Notes: a model not told the origin generated them from the letters alone. Positions 15,718-25,292 are shown, counted from the first letter of the stretch. The stretch is DNA of 64,000 bases from Bacillus sp. NTK074B (GCF_017303375.1 NZ_JAFKOH010000012.1:60561-124560); one strand, 5' to 3'. Numbers and translations are program-made.

Positions 15718-16494
15718 TTATTGAGCTGTATATCCTCCGTCTATGACAACGGCCTGCCCTGTGACACTACCAGCTTTATCACTGGACAGGAACATGGCAT
15801 AATCCGCAATCTCACTGACATCCAGCAAACGTTTTTGAGGGACTAAAGGATAGATGACTTCTTCCAGAACTTTCTCTAACGGTACATTGCGTGTAGTGGC
15901 GATGTCCTTTAGCTGTCCTCTGACGAGTGGCGTATCCACATAACCAGGGCAAATGGAATTCACTGTAATACCAAATGGAGCCGACTCCAGGGCTGCCACT
16001 TTCGTTAAGCCGATTACACCGTGTTTTGCACTGTTGTAAGCAGCTTTTCCAGCAAAACCAACTAAACCGTTAATGGAAGATACATTGATAATCCGTCCAA
16101 ATGCTTGATCCTTCATGATAGGAAGGACGTGCTTGATGGCGACGAAAGGTGCTGTAAGCATGATCTTAATCATAAGTTCGAATTTTGCCGTCGGGAACTC
16201 CTCGATTGGTGACACATGCTGTAATCCTGCATTATTCACCAGGACATCAATGCGTCCATACTGTTTGTAAGCTGTGTCAATCATGTTCTTGATATCTTCT
16301 TCCCTCGTTACATCTGCTTTAAGCCCAATCGCTTCATACCCCATATCTCTAAGGTTGTTTGCCGCTGCCTGAACGCCTTCTTCATTGAGATCCGTCAGTA
16401 CTACTTTACTTCCGTTTTCTGCATAGGATTTTCCTAATTCAAAGCCAATTCCGCTTGCTGAACCTGTAATTAACACTACTTTATTTTCTACCAT
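15718..16494 (-). CDS. 3-hydroxybutyrate dehydrogenase (SDR family)
   Basis: A 258-residue short-chain dehydrogenase. ATG at 16494 lies nine bases after AAAGGAG; a TTG six bases upstream is too close to it. Motifs: cofactor-binding TGSASGIG at residue 10, an acidic residue after strand 2 (LTDLN) indicating NAD preference, NNAGLQHVSPIEEFP, catalytic Ser in VSSINGLVG, YNSAKHGVIGL (Tyr-x-x-x-Lys), and the C-terminal GSVTGQAVVIDGGYTAQ. NAGLQHVSP and QKRLL are typical of D-3-hydroxybutyrate dehydrogenases, which oxidise D-3-hydroxybutyrate to acetoacetate. The co-transcribed GntP-family permease 20 bases upstream would import the substrate, as in the B. subtilis yxjC-yxjF neighbourhood. Confidence 0.88.
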   Translation of the reverse strand: MVENKVVLITGSASGIGFELGKSYAENGSKVVLTDLNEEGVQAAANNLRDMGYEAIGLKADVTREEDIKNMIDTAYKQYGRIDVLVNNAGLQHVSPIEEFPTAKFELMIKIMLTAPFVAIKHVLPIMKDQAFGRIINVSSINGLVGFAGKAAYNSAKHGVIGLTKVAALESAPFGITVNSICPGYVDTPLVRGQLKDIATTRNVPLEKVLEEVIYPLVPQKRLLDVSEIADYAMFLSSDKAGSVTGQAVVIDGGYTAQ

Positions 16495-16514
16495 TTCCAA
16501 ACACTCCTTTAAAA

Positions 16515-17801
16515 TTATATTAGACCGATGCTTGCCATAATGATTCCTGCGATCACTGCAATCGTAGGGATGACCAGCCCGACCATGAATACATCCTTAT
16601 AACAGTCTTTATGGGTTACATTCGTCACTGCCAAAAGCGTCAGTAATGCTCCATTATGAGGCAGGATCGATGCACCTGAAGCAATCGATGCCATACGGTG
16701 AAATGCTTCGGGACTGATGCCCGTCGTCTGTGACAATTGGTAATAGGTATCGCCCAGTGCCTGCATGGCAATTCCCATTCCACCTGAAGCAGAACCGGTG
16801 ATCATGGCAAGGATCTGTACGATCAATGACTCAGAAATCAAGGGATTTGACGAGATTCCCAAGACTAGATCCGTGATGCGGTCAAAGTCAGGTACACTCG
16901 TCACGACTGCACCGAATCCTACTGCTGCACTGGTATTGATGATGGCCATGACAGAGCCTTTTGCTCCTTCATTAATGGAAGGGATGAATATCTTGTATCG
17001 ACTCACATTTATAATGAGAATCAGCATGATCCCTGCCAGCAAAGATGGGATGGCATCTACTTTCATTCCGTTTAATAACACAACAACCAGCAGCAGTGGC
17101 AGAAGAGAAATGATCCAATTGGGTAATTCTTGTTTTTCACTTTTCTCCTGAGATCCTGAACGATTGTTTTCTTTGAACGTTTGGCCTTTGGCTGCCATCT
17201 TCTTCTGCCGGCCTACAAGCCAGAAGTATCCACCTACAGCCATGATGAGGGATGCGACTACCCCCATCCACGAACCTGCCATGGGTGAAGTGTGAAACGT
17301 TTTCATGGGGATCAAGTTTTGGATTTGCGGTGTTCCGGGAACAGCCGTCATAGTGAACGTGAATGCACCAAGTACAATGGTCGGTGCAATAAGATTTCTG
17401 GATATATCCGCGTTCCTGAATAAAGCCAAAGCGATGGGATAAATCGCAAACACAACGACAAAGAGACTCACGCCACCATAGGTCAGAACAGCCGAAGCGA
17501 CGAGTACACCAAGAATCGCACGCTTCTCCCCAATCATTTTAGTGATTTGGTAAGCAACCGATTTGGCAGCACCCGTATCTTCCATCAGCTTTCCAAATAC
17601 GGCTCCCAATAAGAAAATCGGAAACCATTGCTTGGCAAAATCCACGAATCCCGACATATACGTGTTGGTATACGCATCCATCAGATCCATACCGCTCATC
17701 AGCGCGACTATGCCTGCGACGATCGGTGCAATCCATATGATGGACCACCCCAGATAGGCAAAGACCATCAACAGGGTCAAACCTATTAAAATACTAAACA
17801 A
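16515..17801 (-). CDS. GntP-family permease, probably for 3-hydroxybutyrate
   Basis: A 428-residue membrane protein with some 11-12 hydrophobic segments, of the gluconate/short-chain hydroxyacid (GntP) transporter family: LIGLTLLMVFAYLGWSIIWI at the N-terminus, VLTYGGVSLFVVVFAIYPIA, TAVPGTPQIQNLIPM, GSASGGMGIAMQALGD and ASGASILPHNGALLTLLAVT. It starts at TTG (17801), seven bases after AAGGGTGG. It is the first gene of a two-gene operon with 3-hydroxybutyrate dehydrogenase, so a proton symporter for 3-hydroxybutyrate is the best guess; gluconate is less likely because no gluconate kinase is near. It is divergent from a LysR regulator. Confidence 0.85.
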   Translation of the reverse strand: MFSILIGLTLLMVFAYLGWSIIWIAPIVAGIVALMSGMDLMDAYTNTYMSGFVDFAKQWFPIFLLGAVFGKLMEDTGAAKSVAYQITKMIGEKRAILGVLVASAVLTYGGVSLFVVVFAIYPIALALFRNADISRNLIAPTIVLGAFTFTMTAVPGTPQIQNLIPMKTFHTSPMAGSWMGVVASLIMAVGGYFWLVGRQKKMAAKGQTFKENNRSGSQEKSEKQELPNWIISLLPLLLVVVLLNGMKVDAIPSLLAGIMLILIINVSRYKIFIPSINEGAKGSVMAIINTSAAVGFGAVVTSVPDFDRITDLVLGISSNPLISESLIVQILAMITGSASGGMGIAMQALGDTYYQLSQTTGISPEAFHRMASIASGASILPHNGALLTLLAVTNVTHKDCYKDVFMVGLVIPTIAVIAGIIMASIGLI

Positions 17802-17943
17802 CTTCTTTCCACCCTTCTAAAGAAAACAGAAAGAGAGTACACGATTCCGCTCCCCTCTTCCAACGTTTAAACAATTAAAATTTTTGACGTAAGAAAGTTT
17901 ACTCCTCTCCTATTAATAAGTAAAATGAATTAAAACTATATTT

Positions 17944-17962
17944 GTCATACAAAAAAGTTATA
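17944..17962 (-). promoter_or_regulatory. Putative LysR-regulator site, copy 1
   Basis: On the minus strand TATAACTTTTTTGTATGAC. It shares 14 of 18 positions with a site at 18863-18880 in front of the next gene. It lies just before the LysR gene, in the divergent promoter region. Confidence 0.4.
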
Positions 17963-17984
17963 GATTGAAAAGGAGAGATACCAC

Positions 17985-18860
17985 TTGGATATACGCCAGC
18001 TTACCTACTTTAATGAAGTGGCCAAATATAAAAGTTTCACGAAGGCTTCAAATGTACTTCATCTATCACAGCCTACCCTCAGCAAAATGGTCCGGAGCCT
18101 TGAAGATGAATTGGATATGGAACTGATTGACCGGTCAGCACGGCAAATCGAATTGACGGAGGCAGGGGAAATCGTTTATGAGCAGGGGCAGGTGATCCTT
18201 GAATCTCTGGATCACCTGTCCACACATCTTTATGATTTGATGAATTTAAAAAAGGGGAAAATCAAAATCGGGATTCCTCCGTTGATCGGATTTTTGTTTT
18301 TTCCAAGCATCATAAAAAAATTCAAGACGTTGTATCCAGATGTTCAGATACAGCTAAACGAGTTTGGGGCAAATAAAGTTGAAGAAGAGGTGGGAGACGG
18401 AAAGCTCGACCTTGGGGTAGTCGTGTTGCCGATGGATGAGGATGAATTCGATGTCGTCCCATTCGTTTCCGAAAAGCATATGTTATTTGTCCATCACTCT
18501 CATCCATTGGCAGGAAAAGAGTCGGTGGAGATGCAGGAATTACATGATGAAGACTTCATCCTCTTCAGTGAAGATTTCGCGCTTCACGACAAGATCATTG
18601 ATGAATGCAGAAAAGCGGGCTTCCATCCTAAGATCGCTTATGAGAGCTCACAGTGGGACTTCATAGGGGAAATGATCGGACAGAACCTAGGGATTTCGAT
18701 CTTTCCTCAATCGATTTCCAAGAAGGTGGATCAAAATGTAGTGAAATCTATTCCCATCGTCAATCCAACCGTTCCGTGGAATTTAGGAATCATCACAAAA
18801 AAGGGAAGATACGAATCCTATGCTGTACGGGAATTTAAAAAAATGCTGGATCTCCGATAA
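17985..18860 (+). CDS. LysR-family transcriptional regulator
   Basis: A 291-residue LysR-type regulator starting at TTG (17985), seven bases after AAGGAGAG. The winged helix-turn-helix is at the N-terminus: DIRQLTYFNEVAKYKSFTKA and ASNVLHLSQPTLSKMVRSLE. The effector-binding domain runs from about residue 88 (GKIKIGIPPLIGFLFFPSII) and ends with the RYESYAVREF segment. It resembles CidR/YwbI-type LysR proteins of Bacillus. It is divergent from the permease/hydroxybutyrate dehydrogenase operon and upstream of a CMD-family gene; a shared motif in both intergenic regions suggests it controls all three transcripts. The effector is unknown. Confidence 0.9.
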   Translation: MDIRQLTYFNEVAKYKSFTKASNVLHLSQPTLSKMVRSLEDELDMELIDRSARQIELTEAGEIVYEQGQVILESLDHLSTHLYDLMNLKKGKIKIGIPPLIGFLFFPSIIKKFKTLYPDVQIQLNEFGANKVEEEVGDGKLDLGVVVLPMDEDEFDVVPFVSEKHMLFVHHSHPLAGKESVEMQELHDEDFILFSEDFALHDKIIDECRKAGFHPKIAYESSQWDFIGEMIGQNLGISIFPQSISKKVDQNVVKSIPIVNPTVPWNLGIITKKGRYESYAVREFKKMLDLR

Positions 18861-18862
18861 AA

Positions 18863-18880
18863 TATAACTTTATTGCATAC
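18863..18880 (+). promoter_or_regulatory. Putative LysR-regulator site, copy 2
   Basis: TATAACTTTATTGCATAC, upstream of the CMD-family gene. Compare the minus-strand copy at 17944-17962. Confidence 0.4.
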
Positions 18881-18962
18881 ATTTAATAAATAATATGAAT
18901 TTTACGCATAGATTATCCAGCGATATAGTATACCTGTAGAACATAATCAGGAGGTATACAAA

Positions 18963-19364
18963 ATGAATGAAAGCAGATATCAACACGGATTAGACAAACT
19001 GATGGAATACACACTGAAAGATAATGAGGATATTTCAACTCATCTGAAAATTTCAGAAGCGCTGGAGGATATCGCTCCCGATGTAGGAAAATACATCATT
19101 GAATTTGCGTACGGTGATATCTATTCCCGTTCTGGATTGACGAACAAGCAACGAGCCATCGTAACGATTTCATCCCTCGTGACACAAGGGACGGAGCCTC
19201 AGCTTGAACTTCATATCAATACGGGACTGACTGCGGGGCTAACAGAGGAAGAAATCGTCGAGAGCATTACACATTTGATTCCTTACACAGGCTTTCCACG
19301 CGTTCTTAATGCCCTTACGGTTGCAAAGAAGGTTTTCGCTATGCGTCGTGAGGAAAAACACTGA
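18963..19364 (+). CDS. Carboxymuconolactone decarboxylase/AhpD-like family protein
   Basis: A 133-residue protein of the CMD family (PF02627): YIIEFAYGDIYSRSGLTNKQ, RAIVTISSLVTQGTEPQLEL, HINTGLTAGLTEEEIVESIT and LIPYTGFPRVLNALTVAKKV. This is the gamma-carboxymuconolactone decarboxylase-like (PcaC/YurZ) branch: the Cys-x-x-Cys redox pair of AhpD peroxidases is absent, so peroxidase activity is unlikely. The exact reaction is unknown. AGGAGG precedes the ATG and a large perfect palindrome follows as terminator. The LysR gene upstream and the shared motif suggest co-regulation with the hydroxybutyrate genes. Confidence 0.85.
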   Translation: MNESRYQHGLDKLMEYTLKDNEDISTHLKISEALEDIAPDVGKYIIEFAYGDIYSRSGLTNKQRAIVTISSLVTQGTEPQLELHINTGLTAGLTEEEIVESITHLIPYTGFPRVLNALTVAKKVFAMRREEKH

Positions 19365-19365
19365 T

Positions 19366-19401
19366 GAAGAAAGGCCTGACGATATCGTCAGGCCTTTCTT
19401 C
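19366..19401. terminator. Bidirectional terminator, 36-bp perfect palindrome
   Basis: GAAGAAAGGCCTGACGAT (19366-19383) is exactly complementary to the following 18 bases. It serves the CMD-family gene and the convergent oxidoreductase. Confidence 0.85.
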
Positions 19402-19411
19402 ATTATAAGGG

Positions 19412-20422
19412 TTACAAGGGCTTTTTCACCTCTAACACTACCTTACCCTTAGCTCTGCCTGTTTCGACGTAATGAATGGCTTCCTGAGCCTCCTCAAGGC
19501 GGTAAACCCTATCCACCACAGGTCGTATTCTCCCTTGTTCCACAAGATCTTTGATTTTACTAAGCTGTTTTCCGCTCGGTTTCATAAACAGGAAGTGATA
19601 GTCTACGTTATATTTTTGCTCGAGAGCCGTTATTTGCCTGCTCACGATAGAGAATACAATGCGCTTTAGTAAACCCAACTTGTTTTCTACAGCGAATCTA
19701 CCGTTTGGCACTGCTGATACCGACACGATTCTTCCATGCGGTTTTACTACCCGGAACGAACGGTTCAGGGATTCCCCTCCGAGCGTATCGAATACCGCAT
19801 CGAATTCTTCTAGAACTTCCTCAAATGGTTGTTCCCTATAATTGATCACCCGATCCGCTCCAAGGGACGAAACCATATCGTGCCCTTTTTCACTTGCCGT
19901 AGTCGCTACATACGCTCCCATTTCCTTCGCAAGCTGAATGGCAAAAGTCCCGACTCCCCCTGCTCCTGCATGAATAAGGATTTTCTGATTCGGTTTAAGT
20001 TCGAGGACATCATGGAATGCCTGCCACGTAGTCAGGCCAACAAGCGGAAGGGAAGCTGCCTCTACGAACGTCAGGTTGTCAGGTTTCAACGACACGTCGT
20101 CTTCATGAACAGAAAGATATTCGGCGAACGTGCCGATCCTGTTCTTCCTAGGCCTGCCGTATACTTCATCCCCCACCTGAAACTTACGAACCTTTTCACC
20201 GGTTTGAATCACTGTTCCGGAGAAATCATTCCCCAGTACGAGTGGCATGTTATAATTCAACAGCATTTTCACCTTGCCGTCCCTGATCTTGAAGTCGATC
20301 GGATTCAGGCTCGCAGCGTAAACCTCGACTAAAACATCATGTTCTCCCACTTCAGGAACAGAAAGCTCCGTCACCTCTAAAGGAGTGTCCTTACCATACT
20401 TCTTTATGGCCATAGCTTTCAT
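19412..20422 (-). CDS. NADP-dependent quinone oxidoreductase (zinc-less MDR)
   Basis: A 336-residue medium-chain dehydrogenase/reductase; ATG at 20422 follows GAGGAGG. The N-terminal GroES-like domain (KAMAIKKYGKDTPLEVTELS, NPIDFKIRDG, GNDFSGTVIQTG) is followed by a Rossmann domain with ILIHAGAGGVGTFAIQLAKE at about residue 145 and VFDTLGGE. There is no cluster of four zinc cysteines, and the catalytic zinc Cys is replaced in the NPIDFK segment. That places it with NADPH:quinone reductases and related enone reductases that detoxify quinones or aldehydes. It is monocistronic, with an inverted repeat upstream (20451-20470) suggesting control by a local regulator. Confidence 0.88.
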   Translation of the reverse strand: MKAMAIKKYGKDTPLEVTELSVPEVGEHDVLVEVYAASLNPIDFKIRDGKVKMLLNYNMPLVLGNDFSGTVIQTGEKVRKFQVGDEVYGRPRKNRIGTFAEYLSVHEDDVSLKPDNLTFVEAASLPLVGLTTWQAFHDVLELKPNQKILIHAGAGGVGTFAIQLAKEMGAYVATTASEKGHDMVSSLGADRVINYREQPFEEVLEEFDAVFDTLGGESLNRSFRVVKPHGRIVSVSAVPNGRFAVENKLGLLKRIVFSIVSRQITALEQKYNVDYHFLFMKPSGKQLSKIKDLVEQGRIRPVVDRVYRLEEAQEAIHYVETGRAKGKVVLEVKKPL

Positions 20423-20450
20423 ATACTTCCTCCTCATACTTAAAGTTTAA

Positions 20451-20470
20451 ATGTTTAATCATATAAACAT
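20451..20470. promoter_or_regulatory. Inverted repeat, probable operator of the quinone oxidoreductase
   Basis: ATGTTTA-ATCATA-TAAACAT: perfect 7-bp arms, six-base spacer, 29 bases before the ATG of the minus-strand gene. Size and AT-rich arms suit a MarR- or HxlR-type repressor; none is encoded next to it. Confidence 0.45.
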
Positions 20471-20653
20471 ATTATGTAGAAATGGACTTCATCCGTCAAT
20501 AAAATTGCATAGATAACGGTTTATACTATTTTGTATATTGGTAGAAACGCCCTCACTGATAATCTATATTTCTCTAAATTAAACAGCTTCTTTATACGTC
20601 ATATGGCAAAACTATTGGATTTCCTATACAATTTATGTAAACAGCAAGATTGT

Positions 20654-21352
20654 GTGGTGACTTTATTGAAACTATTACTCATTGAAGATGATACTTCCCT
20701 ATTTAACGAAATCAAGGAACGGCTTTCCCAATGGTCCTACGAAGTGTATGGAATCACGGACTTCCATCATGTGATGCAGGAGTTTGCAGATGTAAAGCCT
20801 GATCTTGTGATTATTGATATTCAATTGCCTAAGTTTGACGGCTTCCATTGGTGCAGGATGATCCGATCCCATTCAAACGTACCGATCCTGTTCCTGTCCT
20901 CCCGGGATCATCCGACGGATATGGTCATGTCCATGCAGCTTGGAGCGGATGACTTCATCCAGAAGCCTTTCCATTTCGATGTGATGATCGCCAAGATCCA
21001 GGCGACTCTCAGGAGGGTGTATAACTATAACACTGAACAGGTCAGCATCAAGACATGGTGTGGGGCGACTGTTGACTTTGAACGAAATACGGTAACGAAT
21101 GAACAGGGATCCGTTGAATTGACGAAGAATGAAATGTATATTTTGAAGCTACTCATTGACCAGAAGAATAAAATTGTGATGAGGGACGACCTCATCAACA
21201 GACTGTGGGACGACAAGCGATTTATCAGTGACAACACGTTGACCGTCAATGTGAACCGCCTCAGGAAGACTCTTGAAGAGATCGGACTTGGCCGCTTTAT
21301 TGAAACGAAGGTCGGCCAGGGGTATATGGCCATTGAAGAGGATTCTCCATGA
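20654..21352 (+). CDS. BceR-type response regulator (OmpR family)
   Basis: About 232 residues, as in BceR. Receiver domain: LLLIEDD (acidic pocket), phospho-Asp in LVIIDIQLPKFDG, conserved Ser in LFLSSRD and Lys in DDFIQKPF. The OmpR winged helix follows: VELTKNEMYILKLLIDQKNK, MRDDLINRLWDDKRFISDNT and VDVN-like VNVNRLRKTLEE. The start is uncertain: GTG 20654, GTG 20657 and TTG 20666 are all possible and none has a strong ribosome binding site; the open frame runs up to 20531. The stop overlaps the kinase ATG (ATGA). Probably activates the downstream ABC genes through the dyad at 22349-22366. Confidence 0.9.
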   Translation: MVTLLKLLLIEDDTSLFNEIKERLSQWSYEVYGITDFHHVMQEFADVKPDLVIIDIQLPKFDGFHWCRMIRSHSNVPILFLSSRDHPTDMVMSMQLGADDFIQKPFHFDVMIAKIQATLRRVYNYNTEQVSIKTWCGATVDFERNTVTNEQGSVELTKNEMYILKLLIDQKNKIVMRDDLINRLWDDKRFISDNTLTVNVNRLRKTLEEIGLGRFIETKVGQGYMAIEEDSP

Positions 21353-22353
21353 TCCGGACGTATATATGGGAACGAATAAGCTGGATATCGTTCGTAATTG
21401 TTCTTCATCTGTTCTGGCTTTTTATCGCTTATATTGATTCGGCCATCCCTTTGCAGCCGATCTTGTATATGGTGTTCCTTTCCCTGTTCTTTTTCATGGT
21501 ATTTGTTTTCATCCGATACCAGAAGGAAACCCGTTTCTTCAAACGACTGAAAGAATGGGATCATAACCTCCATATGACTGGGGTGGATGCCCCGGATTCC
21601 CCATTTGAAGAAATCATCTCAGATAGTTTGTCTGAGCAGGCAGCCCTCCTAAGACAGGCTGCTTCCGAGAATCGAGTGATGCTCGAACAGGAAAAGGATG
21701 ACCTGCTGTCCTGGATTCATGAAGTGAAAACCCCTCTGACGGCATTGCACTTAATGATAGAACGTGTGCAGGAAGAGTCTTTGAGGGCACCGTTAAAATA
21801 CGAATGGCTACGGATCCACCTATTATTGGATCAGCAGCTTCACCAGAAGCGGATGACGTTCATGGAGAATGATTTGTACATAGAAGATACGGATCTGGAA
21901 CCCGTTATTTTTCAGGAAATAAAAACGCTGCAATCCTGGTGTATCCAGAAAGGAATTGGGTTTGATCTTCAACTGGGAGTCACGAACGTACTAAGCGATG
22001 CGAAATGGCTTGCATTTATGATCAGGCAGCTTTTAACCAATGCCGTTAAATACAGCAAGGAGTCGGACATTGTCATAGCAAGTGAACGGAGGGAAGGAAA
22101 AGTGACACTCACCCTTCAGGACTCCGGCAGGGGGATCGACCCCAGAGACATGCCGAGGATCTTTGACAAGGGCTTCACCTCCACTCTCGACCACCATGAT
22201 CACGCTTCTACCGGAATGGGGTTATATTTAACCAAAAGAGTGGCGGAACCCTTACTTATTTCTGTCGGAATCGAGTCCAAAAGAGGGGAAGGGACCACGG
22301 TCACCCTCACCTTCCCTGAGAAAAATGATTTCGTTCAACTTACTGGCGTGTGA
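21349..22353 (+). CDS. BceS-type sensor histidine kinase
   Basis: A 334-residue intramembrane-sensing kinase. Two close membrane helices (about residues 12-32 and 37-57) have almost no outside loop, so it cannot bind a ligand itself; BceS kinases instead read the flux of the partner ABC transporter. The phospho-acceptor His is in LLSWIHEVKTPLTALHLMIE; N box LLTNAVKYSKES; G boxes DSGRGIDPRD and STGMGLYLTKRVAEPL. It overlaps the regulator gene by four bases (ATGA). The module senses and resists peptide antibiotics that target cell wall precursors (bacitracin, lantibiotics, defensins) in relatives. Confidence 0.92.
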   Translation: MIRTYIWERISWISFVIVLHLFWLFIAYIDSAIPLQPILYMVFLSLFFFMVFVFIRYQKETRFFKRLKEWDHNLHMTGVDAPDSPFEEIISDSLSEQAALLRQAASENRVMLEQEKDDLLSWIHEVKTPLTALHLMIERVQEESLRAPLKYEWLRIHLLLDQQLHQKRMTFMENDLYIEDTDLEPVIFQEIKTLQSWCIQKGIGFDLQLGVTNVLSDAKWLAFMIRQLLTNAVKYSKESDIVIASERREGKVTLTLQDSGRGIDPRDMPRIFDKGFTSTLDHHDHASTGMGLYLTKRVAEPLLISVGIESKRGEGTTVTLTFPEKNDFVQLTGV

Positions 22354-22366
22354 CAAAAATGTCACA
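22349..22366. promoter_or_regulatory. BceR-type operator
   Basis: TGTGACA-AAAA-TGTCACA is a perfect 7-bp dyad with a four-base spacer, matching the known BceR-like site (TnACA-N4-TGTnA). It starts inside the last codons of the kinase gene and lies 52 bases upstream of a TATAAT (22418-22423). Confidence 0.75.
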
Positions 22367-22417
22367 TGCTTTTCTATTTTGTTCGAACAATAAAAGGAAA
22401 AGAATCTTCCTGCTTTT

Positions 22418-22423
22418 TATAAT
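22418..22423 (+). promoter_or_regulatory. -10 element of the BceAB-type operon promoter
   Basis: TATAAT without a recognisable -35, as expected for an activator-dependent promoter. The ATG follows at 22454 after AAAGGAG. Confidence 0.55.
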
Positions 22424-22453
22424 GAAGGTATCAAATCAAAGGAGTTTTTCGGT

Positions 22454-23215
22454 ATGACCATATTAGAAGCAAACAAACTTCATAAAAGCTATGGAAATAA
22501 ATTTAATAAGCAGGAAGTATTGAAAGGGATCGACCTCTCGATCCAAAAAGGGGAATTCGTCAGTATCATGGGTGCATCGGGATCAGGTAAGACCACCCTC
22601 CTGAATGTCCTTTCCTCCATCGATAAAGTAAGTGAAGGGTCTATTAAAATTGAGAGTAATGAAATGACGGCGATGAAAGAAAAACAGCTCGCACAGTTCA
22701 GAAAGAATCACTTGGGCTTTATTTTCCAAGACTATAATCTATTGGACACCTTAACGGTGAAAGAAAATATCCTTCTGCCTTTATCCATTACTAAGACTCC
22801 GAAGAAGGAAGCCGACCAGAAGTTCAATGACCTTGCTTCAGAACTCGGGATCCTTGAACTGAAAGATAAATACCCGAATGAAATATCAGGCGGACAGAAA
22901 CAGCGGACATCCGCTGCACGTGCCTTCATCCATGAACCAAGCATCATTTTCGCAGATGAACCGACGGGTGCCCTGGACTCGAAATCAGCTTCTGATCTCC
23001 TGAACAAACTGAGCGACCTCAACCAAAAGCTGAAGGCGACAATCGTCATGGTGACGCATGATCCCGTTGCGGCCAGCTACTGCAGCCGGGTCGTCTTCAT
23101 CAAAGACGGGCAGATCTATACTCAATTAACAAAAGGCGACCAGGAAAGACAGCATTTCTTCCGTGACATCATGAAAACCCAAGGCGTACTCGGTGGTGTT
23201 CAGAATGAATCTTAA
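22454..23215 (+). CDS. BceA-type ABC transporter ATP-binding protein
   Basis: A 253-residue ATPase of the MacB/LolD/BceA class. Walker [12 protein letters not shown] at about residue 38, Q-loop [12 protein letters not shown], signature [13 protein letters not shown] at about 146, Walker [16 protein letters not shown] and the H-switch VTHDPVAA are all intact. It forms a complex with the large permease encoded by the next gene, which overlaps it by 11 bases. The complex protects lipid II cycle intermediates from peptide antibiotics in the cytoplasmic membrane and signals to the kinase. Start ATG at 22454. Confidence 0.93.
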   Translation: MTILEANKLHKSYGNKFNKQEVLKGIDLSIQKGEFVSIMGASGSGKTTLLNVLSSIDKVSEGSIKIESNEMTAMKEKQLAQFRKNHLGFIFQDYNLLDTLTVKENILLPLSITKTPKKEADQKFNDLASELGILELKDKYPNEISGGQKQRTSAARAFIHEPSIIFADEPTGALDSKSASDLLNKLSDLNQKLKATIVMVTHDPVAASYCSRVVFIKDGQIYTQLTKGDQERQHFFRDIMKTQGVLGGVQNES

Positions 23216-25148
23216 TACCCTGATCATCAGGAATCTGAAGAAGAACCTGAAGAACTATTACCTGTATGTATTTGCCTTGATTTTCAGCGTCGCCCTTTAT
23301 TTCGCCTTTGTCACCCTTCAGTATGATCCATCCATGGATGCAACAAAGGGAACCATTAAGGGAGGGGCTGCGGTAAAGGCCGCATCTGTCCTGCTGGTCG
23401 CCATTGTCTCGATCTTTCTTTTATACGCCAATACCCTTTTCATCAAAAGACGAAGTAAAGAAATCGGTTTATTTCAGTTAATCGGTATGACAAAGAATAA
23501 AATCTTCCGCATATTAAGTGTGGAGAATTTCATCCTTTATTTCGGTTCTTTGATACTTGGTATTCTGATCGGGTTTTCTTTCTCTAAGCTCATCATCATG
23601 ATTTTATTTAATATAACCGGAGTTGATGCGATTGCCACGCTGCATTTCTCGACCAAGGCACTTCTCCAGACCATCATCGTTTTCTGTGCGATTTACTTGC
23701 TGATCATGCTGATGAACTTTGTATTCATCAAAAGACAAAGCATCTTATCACTCTTCAGGGTCCGTTCTTCAACGGAGACCAAGGTGAAAAAGATGTCCAC
23801 GTTCGAGATCGTCATTGGGATTTTCGGCATCCTATTGATTGCTTCCGGGTATTATGTCTCTTCCAAATTGTTTGGCGGCGACTTCTCGACCATGCCAGAA
23901 CTTTATGGAGCGATGCTCTTTATCCTCGGCTCGGTGATTCTTGGTACCTATTTATTTTATAAAGGGTCCGTCAGCTTTATTTTCAATGTGATCCGTAAGA
24001 AGAAGGACGGTTATCTGAACATTAACCAGGTTCTGTCCCTTTCATCCATTATGTTCCGGATGAAGTCGAATGCATTGCTTTTGACGATTATCACTACCGT
24101 ATCGGCCCTGGCTATAGCACTATTGTCTTTGAGTTATATTGGGTATTATTCTGCTGAGAAAACGGCTGAGAACAGTGTGCCGGCGGATTTTTCGTTTACC
24201 AGTACTCAAGATTTTGACACTTTTAAGGATGCCCTCCTTGATAAGGGTATTGAATACAACAGAGAAGAGATTGAGGTCATTGAGGTGCTTGTCAACCTGA
24301 AAGGCATTACGGACTCTGATTTCGGAGAACTGAACGGTTCACTCGACGCCATGCAGAATTCAGTTATCAGCGAGAAAAGCGTTGAAGGGGTAAATGTAAA
24401 AGAAGATGAGACTGTCTTTACAGGTTACAGCGACCTACTTCAAAAGGTCATTCCGCTGAACAATTCTGGGATGACGGAGCTAAAGGGCAAAACAGAGATC
24501 ACGAAGCTCAAATACTTAGGAATGAGGGAAGAGTATCCGATTTCGTGGTATTTTACAGCAGGAGGATCCCCTGTTGTAATCGTGGATGATCACGTATTTC
24601 AGGAGTTGAAAAAGGACTTGGATCCTGAAATCCAAAAAGAAAATTCACTGTATATCGGTGTATCGATACAAGAAGAAGACCTGGCAGAAGCCAACGATCT
24701 CTTTCATACGTTAAAACTTGATGAAGGATGGGCAAACGATTCCCAACTCGATGTGAAGGCCGAACAAAAACAAAACATCGGTCTCATCATGTTCATCGTC
24801 GGATTCCTCGGCCTCACCTTCCTGGTCACATCGGGATGCATCCTGTACTTCAAGCAGATGGACGAAAGTGAAGATGAGAAGCCGAACTATACGATTCTAC
24901 GAAAGTTAGGCTTTACTCAAGGCGATTTATTGAGAGGCATTCAAGCCAAGCAGCTCTTCAGCTTCGGGATCCCTCTCCTCATCGGACTTCTCCACAGTTA
25001 CTTCGCGGTCCAATCCGGATGGTTCCTGTTCGGAGCCGAAGTATGGACGCCGATGATCATTGTCATGGTTTTATATACGGTACTGTATCCCATCTTCGGT
25101 GTATTATCGATTCTGTATTATAAAAAGGTGATCAAATCGTCGTTATAA
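23205..25148 (+). CDS. BceB-type ABC transporter permease
   Basis: A 647-residue permease from ATG 23205; an in-frame GTG lies four codons upstream. About ten membrane helices: one near residue 16, then FtsX-like bundles ([20 protein letters not shown] followed by [19 protein letters not shown]), and a large extracellular domain of some 200 residues (about 310-515) before the last three helices. That layout is the BceB family hallmark; the outside domain gives antibiotic specificity. No close specificity call is possible from sequence. Ends with a strong terminator. Confidence 0.92.
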   Translation: MNLNTLIIRNLKKNLKNYYLYVFALIFSVALYFAFVTLQYDPSMDATKGTIKGGAAVKAASVLLVAIVSIFLLYANTLFIKRRSKEIGLFQLIGMTKNKIFRILSVENFILYFGSLILGILIGFSFSKLIIMILFNITGVDAIATLHFSTKALLQTIIVFCAIYLLIMLMNFVFIKRQSILSLFRVRSSTETKVKKMSTFEIVIGIFGILLIASGYYVSSKLFGGDFSTMPELYGAMLFILGSVILGTYLFYKGSVSFIFNVIRKKKDGYLNINQVLSLSSIMFRMKSNALLLTIITTVSALAIALLSLSYIGYYSAEKTAENSVPADFSFTSTQDFDTFKDALLDKGIEYNREEIEVIEVLVNLKGITDSDFGELNGSLDAMQNSVISEKSVEGVNVKEDETVFTGYSDLLQKVIPLNNSGMTELKGKTEITKLKYLGMREEYPISWYFTAGGSPVVIVDDHVFQELKKDLDPEIQKENSLYIGVSIQEEDLAEANDLFHTLKLDEGWANDSQLDVKAEQKQNIGLIMFIVGFLGLTFLVTSGCILYFKQMDESEDEKPNYTILRKLGFTQGDLLRGIQAKQLFSFGIPLLIGLLHSYFAVQSGWFLFGAEVWTPMIIVMVLYTVLYPIFGVLSILYYKKVIKSSL

Positions 25149-25156
25149 TGGAAAGT

Positions 25157-25185
25157 GCCATCCCTGGATCGGGGATGGCTTTTTT
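25157..25185 (+). terminator. Terminator of the BceAB-type operon
   Basis: GCCATCCC (25157-25164) pairs with GGGATGGC (25172-25179), followed by six T. Confidence 0.9.
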
Positions 25186-25292
25186 GCAGATACAACACCC
25201 TTTTAGCACCTCTCCTAATCGGTTCCCGTTCTTTTTTCCTATTCACCAAAATATATATATGAAAGGAAACAACCTGAATGAGGAGGGGAAAT

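Noticed and set aside
20531..20653. N-terminal extension of the BceR-type regulator
   Set aside because: Receiver domains of this family start within a few residues of the LLLIEDD strand; the extension has no homology pattern or ribosome binding site.
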